Under the pieces are notes generated by a model. It had not been told where the DNA came from. It did not search any database and was given only the letters and a program-made list of their open reading frames with translations. DNA of 64,000 nucleotides, from positions 372,001 to 436,000 of the forward strand of contig NZ_JAVHNP010000003.1 in NCBI RefSeq assembly GCF_031769195.1, read 5' to 3'. Positions 60,085-64,000 of this stretch are shown piece after piece. The stretch's first letter is position 1, and every line of letters starts with the position of its first letter. Source of the DNA: Vreelandella sp031769195 (GTDB lineage Bacteria > Pseudomonadota > Gammaproteobacteria > Pseudomonadales > Halomonadaceae). Made by a program: the position numbers and the translations under genes.

Positions 60085-61542
60085 ATGTCATTGAACACAA
60101 CGCTACCGCCAGCGCAGGCGTTTATTGGCGGTGAGTGGGTCGATACCGCCGACACGTTAGCCGTTGAAGCCCCCGCCACAGGAGAGCCGCTCGCCCGCAT
60201 CGCACGTAGCCAGCAAGGCGAGGTAGACGCGGCGGTTCAGGCGGCTCGCCTAGCCTTTTCGGGCCAGTTAGGTGAGTGGGCCAGTTGGTCGGCCCGCCAG
60301 CGCAGCCTGTGGCTGCTGCGGTTTGCCGATGCGATAGAAGCCAATCACGCGCGTCTAGCACAGCTTGAGTGCGCCGATACCGGTAAGCCGATGACCCAAG
60401 CGCAGGGCGATATTGCCGCCTGTGCTCGCTACTTCCGGTTCTATGGCGGCGCAGCGGATAAGCTCCACGGTGAAACCATTCCATTTGAAAATGACTTTGC
60501 CGTGATGACGCTACGCGAGCCTTACGGCGTGTGCGCGCAAATTATTCCCTGGAACTACCCTTCGCAAATCTTTGGGCGCTGCGTGGCTGCAGCGCTTGCC
60601 GCAGGCAATACGGTGGTGCTGAAACCCGCAGAGGATGCCTGTCTCAGCGTGTTGGGGTTAGTGGAGCTGGCCGCCGCTCACGGGTTGCCTGCGGGGGCGC
60701 TGAACGTAGTGCCGGGGCTAGGTCGCGAGGCGGGCGCTGCGCTAGCGGCGCATCCTCAGATTGACCATCTGTCGTTTACCGGCTCGCCGGAAACCGGCAC
60801 CCAGGTGGCCCAGGCGGCCGCCGTGCATCACGTACCGGTCACGCTGGAATTAGGTGGCAAATCGCCCCAGGTGGTGTTTGCCGATGCGGACCTGGATGCA
60901 GCGCTGCCCGCGATTGTGCGCGGCATTGTGCAAAACGCTGGGCAAACCTGTTCAGCAGGCAGCCGCCTGCTGGTGCAGCGAGACATCGCCGACCGCGTGG
61001 TGGCGGATCTTTGCAAACGCTTTGCGGCGCTGCGCTGTGATGCAGGCGAGGCCGATGCCGACTGCGGGCCGCTGATTAATGCTCGCCAAAAAGCCAAGCT
61101 GTCGTCGCGTTTAACCGCAGCGGAAGCGGACGGCATTTGTATTGCCGCGATAGGACAGTTAGCGCCCAGCGCCCCCTCCGGTGGCCACTTTGTGCTTCCG
61201 CAGCTGCTGACCAACATTCCCGATGGCCATGAAGTGCTGCGCGAAGAGCTGTTTGGGCCCGTACTGGTGGTGCAGATCTTTGATGATGAAGCGCACGCGC
61301 TGATGCTCGCCAATGCCACCGATTTTGGGTTGTGTGCCGGGGTGTGGACCCGCGATGGCGGTAGGCAGCTGCGTCTAGCCAAGGGCATTCGCAGCGGCCA
61401 GGTATTTATCAATAACTATGGGGCTGCTGGCGGTGTGGAGCTGCCGTTTGGTGGGGTGGGGCGCTCAGGGCATGGCCGTGAAAAAGGCTTTGAGGGTTTG
61501 CGCAGCTATACGCGTATCAAAACCGTTGCCATCAAACACTAA
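60085..61542 (+). CDS. NAD(P)-dependent aldehyde dehydrogenase (485 aa)
   Basis: Full-length ALDH: cofactor region IIPWNYPSQIFGRCVAAALA and VLKPAEDACLSVLGLVELA, general base Glu255 (TLELGGKS) and nucleophile Cys289 (NAGQTCSAGSR), and the C-terminal GGVELPFGGVGRSGHGREKG. It oxidises an aldehyde to the acid. It forms a pair with the following beta-hydroxyacid dehydrogenase, 26 bp on. It may extend the four-carbon acid pathway or be a separate unit; the substrate is unknown. The start has weak AATGGAG ahead. Confidence 0.92.
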   Translation: MSLNTTLPPAQAFIGGEWVDTADTLAVEAPATGEPLARIARSQQGEVDAAVQAARLAFSGQLGEWASWSARQRSLWLLRFADAIEANHARLAQLECADTGKPMTQAQGDIAACARYFRFYGGAADKLHGETIPFENDFAVMTLREPYGVCAQIIPWNYPSQIFGRCVAAALAAGNTVVLKPAEDACLSVLGLVELAAAHGLPAGALNVVPGLGREAGAALAAHPQIDHLSFTGSPETGTQVAQAAAVHHVPVTLELGGKSPQVVFADADLDAALPAIVRGIVQNAGQTCSAGSRLLVQRDIADRVVADLCKRFAALRCDAGEADADCGPLINARQKAKLSSRLTAAEADGICIAAIGQLAPSAPSGGHFVLPQLLTNIPDGHEVLREELFGPVLVVQIFDDEAHALMLANATDFGLCAGVWTRDGGRQLRLAKGIRSGQVFINNYGAAGGVELPFGGVGRSGHGREKGFEGLRSYTRIKTVAIKH

Positions 61543-61568
61543 GCGCCATTGTCGACCAGGAGAAAACA

Positions 61569-62441
61569 ATGACTCATGTACGGCAAGTAGGTCTTATCGG
61601 TGTTGGGCTCATGGGCCACGGCATTGCCAGCAGTTTGCTACGGGCAGGGCATCAGGTACATTTTTTGGAGCATGCGGGCAATCAGCCTGTGGAGGATCTT
61701 ATCGCCGCAGGGGCAAGGCCTCTCTCTTCGGGGAAAGAGGTGGCTCAGCAAGCCGATATTGTCATCCTATGCGTCACTGGCTCGCCGCAAGTGGAGGCCG
61801 TGCTGTTTGAGCCCAACGGCGTATTAGAGGGCTTGCAGCCCAATAGCGTGGTGGTGGACTGTTCCACCGCCTTGCCCAGCTCAACCGCCCAGGTAGCGGC
61901 CAGAGTGGTGAAGGCGGGCGGGCGCTTTATGGACGCCGCGATGACACGTACGCCCAAAGAGGCAGCAGAAGGGCGGCTAAACCTCATTGTTGGCGCACCC
62001 AAAGCGCTGTTTGACGACATGCGCCCATTGCTGGAAGCGTTTGCAGAGAACATTGCTTATGCCGGTGAGGTGGGGGCAGGCCATACGCTGAAGCTACTGC
62101 ATAACTTTGTTTCGTTGGGCTTTTCCGCCGTGTTGGCGGAGGCCACGGCGGCCTCTCGGAAAGCGGGTATCGGTGCTGATGCGCTGCTGGAAGTCTTGGG
62201 TGCTGGCGGCGGGGGGGGCGTGGTGCTGGAGCGCCTACGCCCCTACATTGCCCACAATGATCCTTCGGGTTTTCGGTTTAGCGTGGCAAATGCCAGTAAA
62301 GATTTAGGCTATTACCACACCATGACCCATGAACTGGCGGTCGAGGGGAGCATTGCGGCCGCCGTGCGGGATTTATATCAATCCGTAGACGAGCAGCAGC
62401 TCTCCATACCGGAAGTCATTGGCGTGTTAGAACGACGCTAA
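61569..62441 (+). CDS. Beta-hydroxyacid dehydrogenase (HIBADH/GLYR type, 290 aa)
   Basis: NAD(P) motif GLIGVGLMGHGIASSLLRAG, substrate motif DAAMTRTPKEAAEGRLN and catalytic Lys in GHTLKLLHNFV. Same family as LtnD in this window but clearly a different subgroup. Candidates are tartronate semialdehyde reductase, 3-hydroxyisobutyrate dehydrogenase or sulfolactaldehyde-type activity; not decided. AGGAGAAAA lies just ahead of the ATG. A Gly run (GAGGGGGV) in the hinge is coded by a G-rich tract at 62205-62222, a place where indels may occur. Convergent with the TetR gene. Confidence 0.88.
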   Translation: MTHVRQVGLIGVGLMGHGIASSLLRAGHQVHFLEHAGNQPVEDLIAAGARPLSSGKEVAQQADIVILCVTGSPQVEAVLFEPNGVLEGLQPNSVVVDCSTALPSSTAQVAARVVKAGGRFMDAAMTRTPKEAAEGRLNLIVGAPKALFDDMRPLLEAFAENIAYAGEVGAGHTLKLLHNFVSLGFSAVLAEATAASRKAGIGADALLEVLGAGGGGGVVLERLRPYIAHNDPSGFRFSVANASKDLGYYHTMTHELAVEGSIAAAVRDLYQSVDEQQLSIPEVIGVLERR

Positions 62442-62463
62442 TCAAACGGGCCATCACAGGCCA

Positions 62464-63123
62464 TCAAGCAGGTTTAGGCGCGGCATAAGCGGCGAGAAAC
62501 ACATCCACAGCGCTGGTGATCTGGCGCTGTAGTTCCTCTTCCGTGGGCGGTGGGCGTACGCCCATGCGGACCTCCTTGGTCAGCATGCCTTGCCACATAC
62601 TGCACAGCTGGTCAGCGGCGCGCTCTGGGGCGGGAAGGCTCAGGTGCCCGGCGCTGGCCAAGCCTTCCAGCTTCTCTTGCAGCCACTGGAGCATGGCCCA
62701 GGGGCCGGCTTCAAAAAACGCTAACAGCAGCTTGGGGTACTGCTCGCCCTGATGGCTCATCACGCGCTCAACCGCCAGTACATGGGGCTCCAGTAAGAAG
62801 CGCACCATGCTCACACCTACATCGATCAGCGATTGACGCACCGCATCGTGGGTATCGGGAAGCTGTGTCAGCCCTTGGCGAATGGTGGCGGTTTCGCGAC
62901 GAATCACGCTACCAAACAGTGCCTCCTTCGACGCAAAGTGCCCATACACCGTGACTTTTGAAACCCCTGCTTCACGGGCCACCGCTTCCATGGTCACCGC
63001 TTCCAAACCATTGCGGAAAAACAGGCACGCCGCAGCGTCCATCATGGCGTCGCGTTTGGCCATGTCTTTAGGGCGGCCGACGCTGCGCTTTTGGTCAGGT
63101 AACGGCGGTTGAGCGTCTGTCAT
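62464..63123 (-). CDS. TetR/AcrR-family regulator (219 aa)
   Basis: N-terminal TetR helix-turn-helix at about 22-68 (RNGLEAVTMEAVAREAGVSK, then TVYGHFASKEALFGSVI), with an AcrR-type C-terminal ligand domain at about 85-215. It is divergent from the membrane fusion gene of an RND pump, with a palindrome in the 99-bp gap, so it is probably a local repressor of that pump. Inducer unknown. Confidence 0.92.
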   Translation of the reverse strand: MTDAQPPLPDQKRSVGRPKDMAKRDAMMDAAACLFFRNGLEAVTMEAVAREAGVSKVTVYGHFASKEALFGSVIRRETATIRQGLTQLPDTHDAVRQSLIDVGVSMVRFLLEPHVLAVERVMSHQGEQYPKLLLAFFEAGPWAMLQWLQEKLEGLASAGHLSLPAPERAADQLCSMWQGMLTKEVRMGVRPPPTEEELQRQITSAVDVFLAAYAAPKPA

Positions 63124-63182
63124 GCAATAAACCCATGCCTGTTGGAAAATAGTTATTGAACGGTTGCGTACACATATTATAG

Positions 63183-63198
63183 TGAACGCTATCGTTCA
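63183..63198. promoter_or_regulatory. TetR operator candidate
   Basis: TGAACG-CTAT-CGTTCA, a perfect 16-bp palindrome, lies 25 bp before the fusion-protein ATG; TATTAT (63175-63180), a possible -10, is just upstream, so a bound repressor would block transcription start. Confidence 0.65.
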
Positions 63199-63222
63199 AG
63201 AATAAATCATTTCGAGGCCAAC

Positions 63223-64000
63223 ATGGGCACGTTAAACACTTCCTGGGGCCATCGGCTACGGGGCTTAATGGCGGCACTGCTGATGATCGGCGTAACACTG
63301 GCCGTTGTCGCGTTGCTCACTAGCCAGCACAGCAGTGCCCAGCAGGCGCGCCAACAGGGGGCGGATAACGCCTTGCTACAAGTCGCAACGCAACCCCTTG
63401 ACCAGGCAGAAACGCTCACGCGGCAGGTGCGCTTAACCGGCCAAATCGTGGCGCTCCACGCCGTTGCCCTGGCGTTTGAACCCGCTGGCCGCGTTGAGGA
63501 TATCCTCGCGGATCGCGGGCAGGCCGTAGCGCAAGGGGAAGTGCTCGCCACGTTGGATACCCGCCGGTTAGAAAGCCGCTTGGCGGAAGTGGCCGCACGC
63601 AGCGAAGAAGCCCGCGCCAGCCTAGCGCTTGCCCAGCGCCAAGAGGAGCGCGAAGCTCAGCTTAACCAGAGCAACTTTGCCAGCCGCACGGCGCTGGACC
63701 AAGCGCGCACCGACCGCTTAACCCTCCAGGCGCGCCTCTCGGCGTTAGCAGCCGAGCGCGAGAGCCTCACGGCGGATCTAGAAGATAGCGACTTAAAAGC
63801 CCCTTTTTCCGGGCGCATCGTTGAGCGCCATATTAACGTTGGTAGCCTCGTCAGCAGCGGCACCACGGCGTTTGATTTAGTGGATACCCATCGGCTAGAG
63901 GCGCACCTTGGCCTGCCTGCTCGGTTAGCCGCGACGTTTACCGAGGGTGAGGCCGTGACGCTAACCGTCAACGGCCAGCCAATCGAAGGCGAAGTGCGCG
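63223..64000 (+). CDS. RND efflux membrane fusion (HlyD-like) protein, partial
   Basis: The gene runs off the window; 259 N-terminal residues are seen. A single membrane anchor lies at about 13-33 (LMAALLMIGVTLAVVALL). Then a barrel-sandwich (lipoyl-like) half VALAFEPAGRVEDILADRGQ, a coiled-coil hairpin at about 105-185 and the second half DLKAPFSGRIVERHINVGSL. It would join an RND pump to an outer membrane channel in the periplasm. Start 63223 has GAGG 7 bp upstream and follows the operator. The RND gene presumably lies outside the window. Confidence 0.9.
   Translation, partial: MGTLNTSWGHRLRGLMAALLMIGVTLAVVALLTSQHSSAQQARQQGADNALLQVATQPLDQAETLTRQVRLTGQIVALHAVALAFEPAGRVEDILADRGQAVAQGEVLATLDTRRLESRLAEVAARSEEARASLALAQRQEEREAQLNQSNFASRTALDQARTDRLTLQARLSALAAERESLTADLEDSDLKAPFSGRIVERHINVGSLVSSGTTAFDLVDTHRLEAHLGLPARLAATFTEGEAVTLTVNGQPIEGEVR

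Noticed and set aside
1..64000. CRISPR arrays, insertion sequences, rRNA genes
   Set aside because: No regularly spaced repeats of CRISPR size, no transposase, no rRNA-like sequence seen.

Overview
The window looks like chromosomal DNA of a moderately GC-rich gammaproteobacterium. The mix of genes (TRAP transporters in quantity, full-length pntAB, a type IV minor-pilin operon, catalase-peroxidase, ACC deaminase, PhoX and many c-di-GMP enzymes) suggests a marine or halophilic heterotroph, most likely of the Halomonas group. That placement is inference from gene content. There is no rRNA, CRISPR array, insertion sequence or prophage.

Layout. 1-2500: the start of a TRAP solute receptor gene, tRNA-Arg(CCG) with its terminator, then a visibly AT-richer block holding one gene for a methyltransferase-HNH nuclease fusion; this is the only clearly accessory-looking region. 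2500-6200: a LysR regulator convergent with an AbgT-type transporter and an M20 amidohydrolase. 6200-7400: a cold-shock protein and a tiny Cys-rich ORF. 7400-15200: a signalling block with a chemoreceptor, a blue-light LOV/GGDEF/EAL protein, a membrane diguanylate cyclase, a degenerate receiver protein and a NarL-type response regulator. 15200-22400: an ABC exporter, agmatinase with a divergent LysR regulator, and transhydrogenase pntAB. 22400-28200: minor pilin operon fimT-pilV-pilW-pilX-pilY1. 28700-30900: katG.

30900-37800: the 5-oxoprolinase genes pxpABC, a small leader ORF, a LysR regulator and a complete TRAP transporter, plausibly one 5-oxoproline uptake and use system. 37800-42300: convergent HDOD-GGDEF and GAF/PAS/GGDEF/EAL c-di-GMP proteins. 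42300-46800: a HAD phosphatase, DMT and TSUP transporters, MgtE and a small conserved protein. 46900-48600: ACC deaminase with a divergent Lrp-type regulator. 48660-50900: Tat-exported PhoX behind a three-repeat Pho box.

50950-59930: a complete D-erythronate/L-threonate catabolic operon (ltnD-otnK-otnC-otnI-denD) with its own TRAP transporter, controlled by a divergent LacI-family repressor with twin palindromic operators. It is followed by a short degenerate tandem repeat, a strong hairpin, an aldehyde dehydrogenase and a beta-hydroxyacid dehydrogenase. The window ends in a TetR regulator divergent from a truncated RND membrane-fusion gene.

Most genes are ordinary core or catabolic functions. 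The best candidate for an undescribed system is the methyltransferase-HNH fusion beside tRNA-Arg. The LOV c-di-GMP protein next to a chemoreceptor, the degenerate/canonical response-regulator pair and two small ORFs come next.
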